DNA from: Silene conica
Lineage: Eukaryota > Streptophyta > Magnoliopsida > Caryophyllales > Caryophyllaceae
Assembly (NCBI GenBank): GCA_029255685.2
Contig: CM055316.2
Coordinates: 84,654,861 to 84,718,860 of the forward strand
Direction of reading: 5' to 3'
Length of the DNA: 64,000 nucleotides
This document shows, in pieces, positions 46,083 through 59,805 of this stretch. A program made the translations under genes and the position numbers. Under the pieces are notes generated by a model. The model was not told the origin of the DNA, made no database searches, and saw only the letters and a list, made by a program, of their open reading frames with translations. Position 1 is the stretch's first letter. Each line of letters opens with the position of its first letter.

Positions 46083-49000
46083 ATGACGGATATCCAGCAA
46101 TTGCAGCAGAAGCACGAGAGTTCCGCCACCACTAACCCTAACCCTAACCCTAACCCCCGCCCTCATTTCGACAGAGGTTTTGAGGATTTAATGCGTGGCC
46201 ACCTCGATGATTGTATGTCCTACGGCACCTCTTGCAGCTCCCTGGATGATGACGAGGATGGTGATCAGCTTGTTCGCAGGAGACGCAGGTCTGATCTTGA
46301 GGGTGATGATCTGGCCGAGTCTTCTGCTGCCAGAAGGCGTCACTCTCGTATTTTGGGCCGTTGGGCTGCCAGGCAAGCTCAAGAGATGATCACTACCATG
46401 GAGAGACGCAACAGAGAGTCTGAGTTGATGGCTCTTGCTGGCTTACATCCTGTTTCCATGCTTGATTATTCTTTTCTCAGAGAGTCCCACTCCCCTTCTT
46501 CTAGGAGGCCGGGTGAGGGCCCTACTGATGAAAGGCCCAGCCCACGCGCTTCATCTACCTTGCAAATGTGGAGAGAGTTGGAGGAGGACCACTTGCTTAA
46601 TCGTGCCAGGGGCAGGCTTAGCAATCAGAGGAGCGTGGATACTAACACTGATGTCTCTACCATGATAATGTCTGAAACTAGGGAGGGTGACAATCAACAA
46701 CATGATTTTGGGGATTGGTCTCATGATCAATTGATAAACCCGATTGTCAATAGGGATGGTGGCCGTTCTAGTAGAGACGCATCTCCTGATCTTGGCGAAG
46801 TAGAGAGGGAGAGGGTTAGACAAATTGTGCGTGGGTGGATGGAGAGTGGCATCAACGAGCGCTCGTCTAATCCCACGAGGGTCACTAATAGTCCCAGAGA
46901 AGAATGGCTTGGTGAGACTGAGCGGGAAAGGGTGAGGCTTGTCAGGGAGTGGGTTCAGATGGCCAGTCAACAAAGAGTTCGGGGAGGACAGAGGGAAGAT
47001 CAGATCTCTGCACGTGATGCTCAGGTTGATCCTGCTCATAATGAACTTATTGCTGACAATCCTGCTTCACAGCCAGAGCATATTTCCAGAGATATGCTGA
47101 GGCTGCGGGGAAGACAAGCTCTGATCGATCTGCTTGTGAGGATAGAACGTGAAAGACAGAGAGAACTTCAGGGTTTAATGGAGCATCGAGCTGTCTCTGA
47201 TTTCGCTCATCGTAATCGTATTCAGGTCAGCTGCAGCCTGCAGGACTTTTTTTTTCTTCTGTAACTGTTTCCGGGAGGATTAGTCCCGTTTCTACTTTTA
47301 GTGATTCTCTGCACTGCTTACTCTAATGCATACCGATAAGCAGGACAAGACCACCAATAATGTTTCTCATTGTCCTCTCTTAAGTTACTTGTATTATTGT
47401 TTCAGCTCGTGTAACTTTTTTTTTTCTAGAGAAATCAAGAAGAGCAACTCTTAACTTGCGTATCACTATACTTTCTTTGTCCATAGGACTTTTACTATCC
47501 GAGGAGTGTGGACCGTGTGGTAGTGTATTTTCAACCAGTCCATTTTATTGCTGAGAGCTTTATAATGTTGAGAAGTGGCTTGGACAGAGGTAGTATTGCT
47601 TATGTGTTAGATGATGAGGGAAGAGGAATCATAACTGATTAAATTCCTGGAACAAATTTTGTTTCAACTGTCTGTATCAATGTTAGATTCTCTATGTTGT
47701 GTCACTAACTTAATAACTGAATTATGCATATTGAATAATTCACACGCTCTGTTCCAATTTTATAGTAATGCTAAATTGCTAGTACACTGGTGCAGCAAGA
47801 AGTTTAAGTGGAGGTAGGGTAGTGGTTATCATGAACGTGTCTTTCTGTTCTTAAATTGCTCGATTGAGTTTATGATCTGCATCTGCGTGTTTTGAACCAG
47901 TAGTACTGGAATGTAATTTGTTCGATACTGCTTAGTCACGGCAGCGCTGGCTTTCCGGTCATTTTATCGAAGGAACTGACTATAATCTGTCTCTCTTTTC
48001 AGTCATTACTTAGAGGTCGTTTTCTGAGAAATGATGGAACAGGCGAGGAGGAAAGGACACCTTCATTAGCAGCAAGTGAACTACTTCAGTTGAGACAACA
48101 ACACACTGTTTCTGGCTTGAGGTGTGTTGATAAAAGTTATTATAATCAACTTTGCTTCTGTCTTTAGTCTTTATAAATGTGAACAAGTTGCCTTTTAATC
48201 AGGCTAGATTCTGTCCGATTTGTTTTTCCTGCAAAATAGCCCAGAAAATAAAGCCATTAGAAGCCCTAGTCCCTAAGCCCATATAACCTCGCCCTGTTAT
48301 AAATTTGTTTTCTGCCAGAATAGTCAATTGTTACTCGTTGCATCGTCCCATTTTGACGTTGGTGGCCATCATCCAATATTTTGAAAAATATACTACCTCC
48401 CATTGTGAATAACCTTCCCACTTTCCATGTTAGTCCCATTATATTTGTTCGTCCCATTCGTTGTCTTCTCCACTTTAGCAATTTGTGGAAATGAAAATGA
48501 CCAAAAAATCATCATGAATATTACAATTTCACACATTGTGCCATTACTAAACATTTTTTTACTCCTCATAGTTTAGTCTATTAGGGTATAATCCTACCCA
48601 TTCTATTTAACCAACCAAATTAACAAATCCACTCCCCCTTATCCAAACCTAGAGGCAAGATCCACCCTCCACTTCCACATTCCACCTCAGAACCTACACC
48701 AACCACCATACCCATCGAGTCGTCGACCACAGCATGACCCATCGGCCACCATACGCGCCGACCACCGTACACACTGATCTCCACCCATCAACCACCATAA
48801 TCCATACCCTATTTCTTCATTTAAAAATGTTAGCCACCATCGAAAACGACCGCTCTCTCTCCTCCACAAATGCCGGCCACCAACCAACCTATGCTTCGAC
48901 CCCTCACCATCTCTGTGTTTGCATAGGAGGTGTTAGGGGTTGGGAAGAGACGGTGATGGTGGTTGTGACTAAGTATACTAAAAATTTAGACATGGGAAAC

Positions 49001-52000
49001 CTGTCTTAAATGGGATATGGTTGTGGTCGAGCAGGGACACATATTTAAAGCAAATATACATTTTTAAATGTGAAATATTATAAATCGTTTGAAATATATT
49101 GAAAGAAGTTTGACAAATAAGACTTCAAATCATTAAATATAATACTATAATGCGTTTGTGGTGCGAGTCTCACGAGTTTATCTCTTTGAAGCAATATCAG
49201 ACTAATAAGCGTTGGATATGGAATTGTTACCCGTATCTGTGCCATGTCGTGTCGACACAGGTACGATTCTAAAAGTGAAGAGTCTAAATATTGTAGGTTG
49301 TGACGATGGGTGAAAAGTATCCAGAGTCTAAATATTCAGTTCCAATAAATCAATCTTAGTAGCATAAACAATGTTTTGGGGGAAAAGTATCCGATCAAGA
49401 CCCCTACCAATGCACCACGGACTAGTATCAGCTGGTACATGTGCGACCCTTTTTTTCCTTTACGGAAGAAAATGTAACCTCATCAAACTATTACATAATG
49501 AAAAAAGATCTTCAAAAGCAAAAAACAACTTGCTTCGCCCTTGCTTTTGCTACTTCAATGCTCCTGTTTCCTGTGAGCTGACTGCTGAGGCCTGTGAGCT
49601 GCTGCTGCTTCCCTTATTCTGTGCTCGATCGGCTGGTGACATTGCATCAGCACCACCAACTCAATCCCCCCCTCCCCCGCGTTCATACCGAAAAGTTGAT
49701 CCCCACTCATTTTCCTTTCTTCACCCCCGCTAAGCTTCCTCGTGCCAGACCTCGACTTCTTTTGCCCTCTGGCTGTCAAACCCTCTCTTTCCGTTCTTTC
49801 CTTCCCGTCCACTCCTCTCTCATTTCTCGTCTATTTGCCCCCTTCTTTAAATATTGTCTTATTTCGCCCTTCCTAAATAGGCCAACATCCCACATTAATT
49901 GTACACACTCTCTTGCGTCTGCCCCCCCCTCGGCATCTCCTCCACCCACCCACCCGCTGACTTAATACACCTCCATTCCCAATTCATACCACACCCCACC
50001 CACCCACAATCCCAAACCAAGTGAATATAGCTCTCCTCTCTACCATGGCACATCGAGGAAATATTATCTATGTTCAACATCCGAGCATGGCGAGCAACAA
50101 GAGTACATTTAATGGCAAGGGTTTCATTGCATAGTTACCATAAAAAAACATCTTAATCCAGGGTAGGTATATTAGGTTAGGATAGTAATAAGGAAAACTA
50201 TTCAAGTATTCCTTTTATTTTATTTTTTTTGTATTTAACTTGTCTAACTGAATAAGACATCGTGATCCTAGAATTTGTAGAATTTTTACTTCGCGAAGCA
50301 TGCATAATTGTTTATGATTTTATTTTTAATAGCTTGCCACTTAGGATTTGGTTGAGTACTTTATCTCTTTATGGTGGCTTCAAAGTTCTTGAAGAAAATT
50401 GCATGTTAGTGACGACAATGTTGCACGAATTATCAGGGAAGGTTTTCGTTCTAGACTAGAAACTCAAGTGAGCAGCAACTTTGACACATCATCCTCTGAA
50501 GTCGATAATGATCAGGTTCAACGTGGCACTTCATTTGAGGTCCAAATTCAGAATTCTGTCCACCTTGAACCTACACTGGAAGCTAATATGCTCAATGAGT
50601 TGTCAGGAAATAACATAACCATATTTAGTGAAGCTTCTGCTGATATGACTGAGGCAGAGAATGCTATAGAAAGGGTAGATTGGCAAGAACAAGTGACGGG
50701 AGATGAACGGATGAACCTGCCACATCCAATGTTTTCAGATGTTAATCAACGGAGAGGAAGTGTAAGAGAAGATGTCGGTGATCTCTGGCAGGGAACTTCT
50801 CGAAATCGTTGGCCACAAATGGCTAATAGGAGTGATGGTGAAGAAGAGAGAAATTCACCAGGCCAACATGGTTGGGATGAGGGTGGTTCTCGTGCAACAC
50901 CTGGAAATTGGTCTGAAGGGCCTTCCGATCCTCCAAGAATTCAAGGTGGAATGCTTTTCAGACGAGTTAACAGATTTCACCTACCCGTGGATGATAATGT
51001 TTACAGTATGGAGCTCCGTGAACTTCTTAGCAGGTACCCTGACCTCTGATGATATTTCATTTAATACGCACTCTACGGGTATTTGTGGTCGGAGTTTTTC
51101 CTTAATTGTTCCCTTTATTTTGTTGTAGGAGGAGTGTTTCAACTCTTCTCCATAGCGGCTTTCGTGAAAGTTTGGACCAATTGATACAGTCTTATGTGCA
51201 AAGGCAAGATCGTGATCCTATTGATTGGGATCTTCACAGAAATTTACTGAATTCTGCCGCATCAACGTCGAACCAGGGGTCTCAAAGGCTGAATCATAAT
51301 GTCAATACCAGTGTCAATAGACCTTCAATTGTCCTTCCATCTCCCCCAGTGCCACCGCCTCAACCTCTCTGGCAATCTCATCTACATAATACTAGCTGGT
51401 CTCGCCATGCAATGCATCGTTCAGAACTGGTTAGCTATATTTATTAGCATTTTCTTAAAATACACTATTGCGTTAACATAGCGAAATGATCATAATAATA
51501 CAACTCCTTCCGATCCGGACCAAAGGTAACACTTACTATAAACGGACGATCCAAACCAAAGGTAACATTCCTTATTTGGCCCACAACATTACCAAGTTGC
51601 CCTTATATCCATATGATATTTACACATAATGCCATTATATACCCCACTTACCAACCCATAATTACATACGGACCCCACCTATTTTTTCCTTCTTTACCCT
51701 TTTTTCACCTTTTCTTATATACTCCATTTTTGCGTATGTTACCTTTGGTTTGGATCGGAGGGAGTAATATATTAATCATCCATCCAAAAGTCTTAGTCTG
51801 AAAATTACTTGGAATTGGCTAATTTGAATAGTTATTTTTAAGTTGTAGCGTTTGGTAGTGAAAAAAACCAAAAAAAAATATGAAAGATTTAGTAAGAGTA
51901 CTTTCTTGTCCAGAAGTTCACGGGCTAAGAATTTCACAGAAACTGGAAAGTTCAATGTGCGGGGAAAAGATTCAGGTTGGTGTGTGGGCTTAGTGCACAC

Positions 52001-54751
52001 TTGACAATGCCATTATTGACTAACGAGTGTGAGGGTTTGGAGTGTTACATATACTTTTTCCCCAATTCTCTTTCAATCAACCATGTTTTGTATGATCTTA
52101 CATCCACCATGATTGTGACATTGTTGAACGACCACTATCCCTCCCAAAACTTTTTGCTAGTCGTTAACTTCAACCAAATCATCTCCATCAAAATTACCAC
52201 ACTTTTGAGTTTTGAGTAATAGGATCCAATAACATTGGTATAATTTGAAAAATCTTCTCATTTAAGATGATTTTTTAACACAACAAATAAAGTTGTGTTA
52301 AGCATGCCACATGACGTTATTGCCACATGTGAAGTTGCTGTTAGGACTCAGATCACATGTCCCCTTGAGGAGGCTTAGGAGGCTTGAAAAATGAGAATAT
52401 GATAAGATTGCAATGGGAAGGAGGGGAGGGGGAAGACCGAAACAAATGCAGATTAGGGTGATTGAAAACAATATGAATTGTATGGAGGTTAGAGAAAATT
52501 TGGCGTTAGAAAGGCTAGTGGACAGAAGGAATCCGTGTGGACGATGTAATTTGATTTTGGATTTCTGCTAGCTTTTATTTTCAACTGATGAAATCAGTAT
52601 TTTTTTACTTGATCTATTTTTCAAACCTTTTTTAATGCTTGACTTTAGTTTTTCACATTTTCTTACTTTGTTTTAATCACAACTTTCTAGTTTCGTTTAC
52701 ATTGATTACATTTCATTTTTTTTGTTTTTGTTGCACCTCGAAAAATTTCTTTAGTTATTTTTTGTAAATTTGTAATTGTTTGGTCATTAGTCATTACAAA
52801 CTCCTTTTTTTTATTATCCCACTTTTAGGAAAAGTTGGAATTCACCATTTCTCTCTATCTCGGCCCCCTCCCTCACCAACCCCACTTCCCAATTCCCCCA
52901 CCCTCAAACACCAATAAACGTTTAACTCTACCAGCACAACCAACCGGCAACCACCATCTACCACCTCACAACACAACGAACACCCCATCATAGGTACTGA
53001 TCCTACCACCAGCATCCAACACCATCGACGCCACACCACTGAACCTCGCAAGCAACGGAAGCTCCTCACAAGACCAGATCTAGCAATTGTAGGGGATGGC
53101 AGCAAGGGAGGCCAATTTTTGGAGATGGTGGTTGGAGATGCGAGGTGGTGTAGGTCATAGTCGGAGAGGCAAGATGGAGGCGTCGTCGTTGAGAATTCGA
53201 GGAAGTCCGAGGCGTGATGGTCGAGGTCGAAGGTTGTCGTGTTCGGTCTAAGTGGCATCGTTGGGTTAGGGAAGGAGAAAGAATGGTTGCGGATATCATA
53301 AAGAATAGTAGATCATAAGAATGTAGGACATGAGCTCCCGCTTCTATTTTTTATAAGTAAAGCAATAAGTTAAGGCAAAAGGAAATTGGCAAACACATTG
53401 CGTTTCACACGCATAGTAACTGAACAAAAAAAGTTATACTTTGATGATGGTTTCTTGGTATTAGGTATCAAATTCCAACATTGCTTTAGTATTTTTCTTT
53501 GACAGGAATGGGAGATGATGAATGATCTTCGAACAGATGTCATGAGGCTTCAGCAAGGCATGAACCACATGCAGAGGATGTTGGAAGCCTGCATGGATAT
53601 GCAATTGGAATTGCAGCGCTCAGTTCGGCAAGAGGTCTCTGCAGCTCTTAATCGATCCACTGGTGGACAAGGTTGCTCTATGTAAATGACATACTATTTC
53701 ATCCATTTAATTAGTTGTGGGCAGTGGGGAGCCAGCATACGAATTTAGGGTGTGAAAATTTTTAGTGGGGCAAACGGGTAATGATTTAAGGTACACAACA
53801 AAATTCAAAAAAAGAACTATAAATTTCAAAACTCTCATCCGTCGCCTGCTAGCCCCCTAGCTCCACCAGTGGTTGTAGAGTTGAAAACTTATTAAGGATC
53901 TTAGGAGGAAATGTAAACCTATATTGCTCGGACTCTTCAATATTACCTCGAGTACCCATGTCGGACACTCGGACATGTTGGACATGGGTAGGACAGTTGG
54001 ACGTTTCGTTTTTAGACCAAAAACATGAATTTTTTAAATAAAATAGTGGAATCCGACATTTGGACACACACCCATGTCGGGTACTTCCAACCAGTTCTGA
54101 GCAACATATGGTAAGCAATTTACCCTGTTATTCGAGTGGAGGGATTAAGGGTTACTTGGAAGACTTCCACTAGCTTTAATTCCTTTTTTATTGCTTAGAC
54201 TCGGCTCAGAATTATCTTAGACATTGTTCTTTAGCCCTTGACTTCATACTTTATTTTTCACTTAATCTTTTCAACTTTTAAAGAAAAAAAGAGAGAATAC
54301 TGTTAGGTGCTTCCACATGTCTCCTTAGTCAAGGGAAGTCTCACAAGTTGTCTGCATGAAAGTACTTGCTGAGGACTAGATGATGGCTGAATGTTGCAAA
54401 TGTTACTGCAGGTGCCGAGACTTCAGAGGATGGATCTCAATGGGGGCATGTAAGGAAAGGAACATGCTGCGTTTGTTGTGACAACCACATTGATTCTCTG
54501 CTATACAGGTAAACGATTTTGGTTTTAAAAAAATCATGCTCCGGTGATACAAGGAATGTTGTTTGAATCGAGTGGATGTGACAGATTGTTTCCTAAGCTG
54601 ATTGATTTGTTTTGTTGCCTGTAATTTTGGCAGGTGCGGCCACATGTGTACCTGTTTAAAGTGTGCCAATGAGTTGGTTCGGGGAGGAGGCAAGTGCCCT
54701 TTGTGTAGGGCACCAATTGTTGAGGTCATCCGAGCTTATTCGATATTGTAA
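46083..54751 (+). CDS. RING-HC finger protein, probable E3 ubiquitin ligase
   Basis: Seven exons join in phase into an 846-residue protein: 46083-47225, 48003-48121, 50437-51033, 51129-51429, 53506-53671, 54412-54508, 54634-54751. All use GT-AG sites. The long N-terminus is polar and Arg/Glu-rich, with NPNPNPNP near residue 22. A conserved 'RQEVSAALN' coiled-coil block encoded by exon 5 precedes a C-terminal C3HC4 RING ([20 protein letters not shown]...CPLCRAPI, about 793-835), ending AYSIL. The RING would recruit E2 enzymes for ubiquitin transfer. The family is widespread in plants with little known about substrates. The ATG at 46083 is the first in frame. Introns 2 and 4 (2.3 and 2.1 kb) are expanded, and introns 4 and 5 carry MITEs. 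Confidence 0.92.
46132..46157 (+). repeat. Telomere-like CCCTAA repeats inside coding exon 1
   Basis: Four tandem CCCTAA units (six-base form, not the seven-base plant telomere unit) encode Asn-Pro repeats in the RING protein. Confidence 0.9.
48122..50436 (+). other. RING gene intron 2
   Basis: A 2.3 kb intron with a C-rich stretch (about 48590-48900 and 49560-50040) and no recognised coding sequence. It probably contains one or more inserted repeats (for example CTACCTCCCATTGTGAAT near 48393), but I could not find matched ends. Confidence 0.45.
51503..51766. mobile_element. Stowaway-like MITE in RING gene intron 4
   Basis: ACTCCTTCCGATCCGGACC at the left and the inverted GGTTTGGATCGGAGGGAGT at the right. 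A second internal copy of the GATCCAAACCAAAGGTAAC end motif lies near 51548. The TA duplication is clear only on the right. Confidence 0.65.
53921..54109. mobile_element. MITE, TTGCTC-GGACTC family, in RING gene intron 5
   Basis: Ends ATATTGCTCGGACTC and its inverted partner GAGCAACATAT enclose repeated TGTCGGACA motifs. It is related to the segment at 23451-23612. Confidence 0.6.
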
Positions 54752-55285
54752 ATAAAAGAATGTACTCAGTTTGCGCTGGTGGACAGCAAAGAAAACCAGG
54801 AAAGGTTGAGTAGTTTGCGCTGGGGGACAGCAAGGAAAACCAGGAATGGATGCTTCAGGTGAAGTTGAATAGGGGTGGTGGGGGTGGTGGGGGTGGTGGT
54901 GGGGGTGGAAGGGTGCGTGTTCTATCTAGGAAGCTATCATAAGCTATCTTGTTCAGCACATTATTTAGATTCAGTGTAAAGTGGGCTGACGTAGGCATCT
55001 GCCTGACTTTAAAGTGGGCTGACGTAGGCATCTGCCTGACTTCAACAATTAGGCTAATTTGTAATTTACATTTCAATAATTTGGTATATTCTATTTCCTC
55101 CTAGTCGATTATTTATTCTCTTTCCTTTTTCTATGGTAGTCGGAATTTCTTTCCTTTTTTTTTTTTTTGGAATGTTTTGTTTTGTCCAAATAGAATTTGC
55201 ATACAAGATAAAGTATTTTGTATGTTTTGAAATTATTTTCTTATTTCTTGTGTAAAATCGTAAAATGGAAGGGGAAGAAACAAAC

Positions 55286-55495
55286 AATCACAAATTTTCA
55301 TTTGTGACGGCGATATCAAGCTTGTGAAGGATACCGTTTTCTCTTACAAAATACCCACTTTTTCTCTCACTCTCTCTGATACTATTCATGTGGCGCCTTT
55401 CTCCATTAACTTATTTTGTATCTATTTTATCTCATAAAATATCCGTCACAAATGGTGACCTGTCAGGGCATCACAAGCAAGACTTACTAATAAAC
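55286..55495. mobile_element. MITE, family A copy 2
   Basis: An inverted copy of 29621-29825. It shares GGATACCGTTTTCTC, ACAAAATACCCACTTTTTC and ATCCGTCACAAATGGTGACC blocks. Confidence 0.65.
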
Positions 55496-55599
55496 AATTA
55501 GGAGCAAGTATTATTGTGCTCATTTTTTTTCCAAATTATCCCCGGTTAGATTGGTTTATTGGGGAAAAAAGGTAAGGAGGGTTAACGGGTTAACTATCT

Positions 55600-55795
55600 T
55601 GCATTAAATATCCCTTGTGATGGATATATATCCGTCACAAGTTTACAACTGCTCAAATACTAATAAATTGGTAAATAAGACAAAATAGAATGTTAGTTTC
55701 AATACACTTAGCTTTTGTCTTATCTCCCTATATGGGTATTATTTGACCCGTCGCAAGCTTGCGACAGATATTCCCGTCACAAATGAGAATTTGTT
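55600..55795. mobile_element. MITE, family B copy 2
   Basis: Shares ATCCGTCACAAGTTTACAAC, AAATAAGACAAAAT and TATTTGACCC with 7371-7560. Its end CCGTCACAAATGAGAATTTG resembles the end of family A, so A and B may be related. Confidence 0.55.
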
Positions 55796-58360
55796 CATGT
55801 TGTGGGTCAAAATTAATAACTGGAAATTTCCTTGTTATTTGTACGTACCCGAGGTCGCATCATGAGTTAACTTATTCGATTTCATAACCAAAAATCAACT
55901 ATAAACATTTTTACACAATTATTCGATTTTCGGCCGAAACTGGTTTTTACTATATTGCGACCTCAAATGTCCTCCGTTGTTTTTGAGAATTGTTGTGTCC
56001 ACTTTGTCTGACTCGTTTAACCATTTGTGCGATTTTCATACGTTTTTATTCCGGGACCTCAGAGACCTAAAAAAAACAGTATATTATACAATTCAATTTG
56101 AGCCGTTTGGGTGGTCGTACCGGACCACCTTTATTTTTCAGCCAGTTTTCTAGCACGTGTTCGAGATCGCATAATCAGTTATCTTATTCGATTTCCTACC
56201 GGAATAATTGGCCGAAACTGGTTTATAGCATAAATTTTTGTGCCGCTTTAGTACCCATTCGTGCGATTTTCAGATATTTTTATTATGGAACCCCAAAGGG
56301 GATACAAATCATGTAGTATACACTTTAATTTGAGCCGTTTGGATGGTCATAGAGGGCCACCTTTATTTTCCAGCCGGCCACGTGTCCGACATTGCATTAT
56401 GAGATATCTTATACGATTTTATGCCCAAAAAACAACTAAACATCAATTTTACGCGATCATCAATTTTACATGATCATAAGATTTTCGGCGAAAACGGATA
56501 ATCGTGTAAAAGTGTGATCCTCCTACTGAATAAAAAAAACATGTAAATTTTTTTTTTTAAAAAAAAGGGGAAAAAAAGAAAAAAAGAAGGAAAAGAAAGA
56601 AGGAGAGAGAGAAATTGAACAGCAATAACAACAACACACTAAATGTCGAAACAAAACAACGATGTTGGAATATCCGATGGACGTTGACAATCCACAAATC
56701 TGATAGATGACGACAACTAAGAATTCTAACACCGTGCATCGTCAGCCACCGTGTCATCCACCATCCATAAACCGTAATTAACATTGACTCTATGTAATTA
56801 ATTTCAGTAAAATTAAACTTAATAATTTCAATTAAAACGTATTAATAATCGCAACATTAGTTTAATAATTAGAAAATTGTAATTCATTGTTTAAGTTTTT
56901 AGAGTAATTAAACTTAATTTTTGGGTAAAGATGCATATAGATAAGAGTTGTTTTGTTTATGTTTAGGAGAAAGAGTTTAGGTTTAGCAAAATGGTAGCAT
57001 ATGGAAATTTTATGAAAAAAATGTATGTGAAAGAGTAAGTTCGTATGTAAAAAATCCGTTCTTTTAACGTTGATTCTGTGGTTGAATAAATAATAAATCT
57101 CGGTAATCGAAGTTTTCCTAAATCCTTCGTTTTACCTCTAGTTTCTGGAGGATAAGACTCGAAGCATTTGCCCTTGTGACATGTTGCTAGATTTTTTATT
57201 CGAGATTTCATTGTGAGTTTGAAGAATTAATTTAGTTTATGCTTGTTTTATAACGTAAAATGACGAATCTTATTAAGGTTAGCTCTCTGCCATGGGGATC
57301 GGTTGTGAAGGGGCCGACGGAATTGGTGTGGGGATTGGATTATTAATTGGATCGGATATCTGGGAAAGCTCGAGGACAATGAGATTGGTGTCCTCTAGTT
57401 TCTTACCTGTGTGTGTGTGTGTGTGTGTCACGTACATAACTCCTCGAAAACCGTGCCAGAAAAGGCATAGATAACAGTTCACGGTTTCAATGCACTCTGT
57501 TTTGTGCTATGATTTCGTGGCCTTCTTGGACTCGTTTTCTCCAATACAAAGTCCTAATCTCATCTAAATTCATTCTATTATATTTACAATTCAATAATAT
57601 ATCATAATCTCATAAAACAACCCATCAAAAGTGATCCAAAACCAAGCACAATCGAGTGCATACCAAACAGTCCACGGTTGCCTCCTTTTGCAACTAACCT
57701 ACTTCAACCGTACTTTTATCCCTATAAATACCCGTATACCCTCACTATAATAAATGTTAAGCAATATTCATCCCTTATTCATAACCTACACACTCAAAAA
57801 TTCCCCAAAACCCCATCAAACAAGACGGGACAACTGCTCCAAAACAGGAACTCGTTTTCTACTTTTGGGTTTCTGCTTTGTTTTGTAGCCCCTTTGTCGT
57901 GCCAAATTTGTATTAGATCCTTTGATTTATTTACATATTCTTAAAATTCAATATTTTTAGTTTCCATAACATCTTTCGGAGCGATAAACGAAGTCGTAAT
58001 GACCGTTTGAAAACTGCTATGCGAGCAACCCCTTTCATACGAGTTTCGTGTTTTCAAAATCCAAATTGACAAAATACGTGCATGTAGAGGTCATAATACA
58101 TTTATAATAGTTTTTTCGTTTATCATTATTAAGACATTCATACAGTAAAAACAGTAAAATTAGGCATTTGAAAATTTCCTAAAACCGAAATTTTAAACGT
58201 AAATGTTGACTTTCGAAAACATAAATCAAAATATAAGAACCTTTTACCACCCTTTGATTCCATTAGCTCATTCAATATATACAGAATTATCAAAACTAGA
58301 AAAAAATCGAACTCAAGAACAAACACCAGAAATTAGAGAGACCATACAGTACGATTGAAT

Positions 58361-59180
58361 ATGGAACAACTCCGAAAAGCATGCGCGAAAGATATCTCAA
58401 ATCGTCAGCAACAAATCGATTCTTCTTGTTCTTACTTTCACAACTCTCTCCATTCTATCAGATCTAATTTTGATCAAACACCTCTTAGTCAAGGTTTATT
58501 CTTCCTCTTATTTTACTTAATTACTCTATTCATTCTTCTTACTGTTAATTACGAGTACTTTTCCAGAGTTTAGCAATTCAACATTTGATTTTTGTTATTT
58601 GTTGGAAGCTAGGGTTGAGAACTGGAGGTTTTGCTGTTTCTCTTTTGATTAAGTAATCGTGGACCTAATTGTATATATATAATGTGAAATTTGAAATTCG
58701 TAAGTCACTAATTTTTCCAACAATTTTATCGTAAAAATGAGTAGTCATTTGTTATCAATCATTTGTTTACCTTCTATATTATTTGTGAGGGGTATTTTAA
58801 TTGTCAAGCTTTTGTGGAGTGATATGGTTTCAAAGGGATTTGCATTTTTCGTGGAGAACCTGAAAAACCGTTTGCAATTTGTTCGAGATGTAATTATTGA
58901 GCTTTTAGAGTAAGTTTTTGAGTTTTATAGAAAAGGGTCTCAAGCTGTACAACTGGTTGTATAATCTTTGTTCCTTAATAATGAGAAGTTAGTAAGTTAC
59001 TACATAGCTTTTTACTTTTGTTTGACAAAACCAGACTTGTAATTCTCCTAGCAGGTTTATTACGCCTCCTCCACAATTTTACTAATTCCTTAACGTGGAG
59101 TATTGAAATGACAGTAAAGTTGGGGAAACTCAAGGCAGAATTGAGAGAGCTAGAGGATGAATTGGTCAGAGCTCTTGCAG
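58361..59180 (+). CDS. Small coiled-coil protein gene, 3' part not found
   Basis: Two exons, 58361-58493 and 59055-59180, join in phase at GT-AG sites into 86 residues starting MEQLRKACAKDISNRQQQID. The second exon is rich in Leu, Glu and Lys (about residues 62-86) and probably forms a coiled coil. The second exon ends in phase 1 at a good donor (GCAG|GTATCA), so more exons are expected. None is recognisable before foreign exon fragments begin at 59806. Either the gene is truncated by subtelomeric rearrangement or its last exons are too diverged for me to see. I do not recognise the family. Confidence 0.55.
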
Positions 59181-59207
59181 GTATCATGTTTAATGGAGAC
59201 ACTCTAA

Positions 59208-59251
<44 letters not shown>

Positions 59252-59805
59252 GTGAATAGTAAATTTGTGCAAATTGAATAGTAAAACAATTAGACCATCT
59301 GATTATAAAATTGTAACCAGAATAGCTAGGTTTTACGATTTATACTTTTAACTTTTCAAGATTAGAGGTTGGGTTTATACGGTATATATTTGTGTGGTTA
59401 TAAAATCTTACACTTGCTTAAAATTTTGTCTTTGATTCTGATAGAAACTGTGTATACTGACTTAGTCACCAAACCCACAAGGCCACGACAGTAAGACGAC
59501 TGAATTATGTTTTAGTTTTGTTGATACTTGACATTTATTTCCAGCATACATCGACCATATAGTTTCGCTCCTCTTACGTCTTTTAACTTCCACATTAATC
59601 TTAAATCGCTACAGCCTACACCATAAATTTGTTTTGAAAAATCTCTGCATAGCCTGAAGGGGAATTTAGTTAGCTGGTTCATATCGTTTTTTGTTGTTTT
59701 TGCTACTTGCTATTGACTAAGAATGTGTACATCCAATTAAAACTTGATGCATTATGGCAAGTTGTGTTTTTTACTATTATTCCCCCTTTTGGCATTGTAA
59801 ACCAG

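Larger units (their letters stand above)
54752..58360. other. Intergenic, RING gene to coiled-coil gene
   Basis: Includes the RING 3'-UTR with a tandem GACAGCAA-containing repeat (about 54765-54845) and a GGTGGGGGTGG run (54873-54905), a 37-base tandem GTGGGCTGACGTAGGCATCT repeat (about 54978-55042), and MITEs at 55286-55795. Two related segments with TTTGAGCCGTTTGG at about 55850-56500 and a (GT)n run at 57409-57428 follow. No gene recognised. Confidence 0.55.

Noticed and set aside
52842-53299. Minus-strand ORFs of up to 138 codons in the fourth intron of the RING gene
   Set aside because: Compositionally biased (Ser/Thr/His, then Gly/Val-rich), overlapping each other, with no recognised domain.
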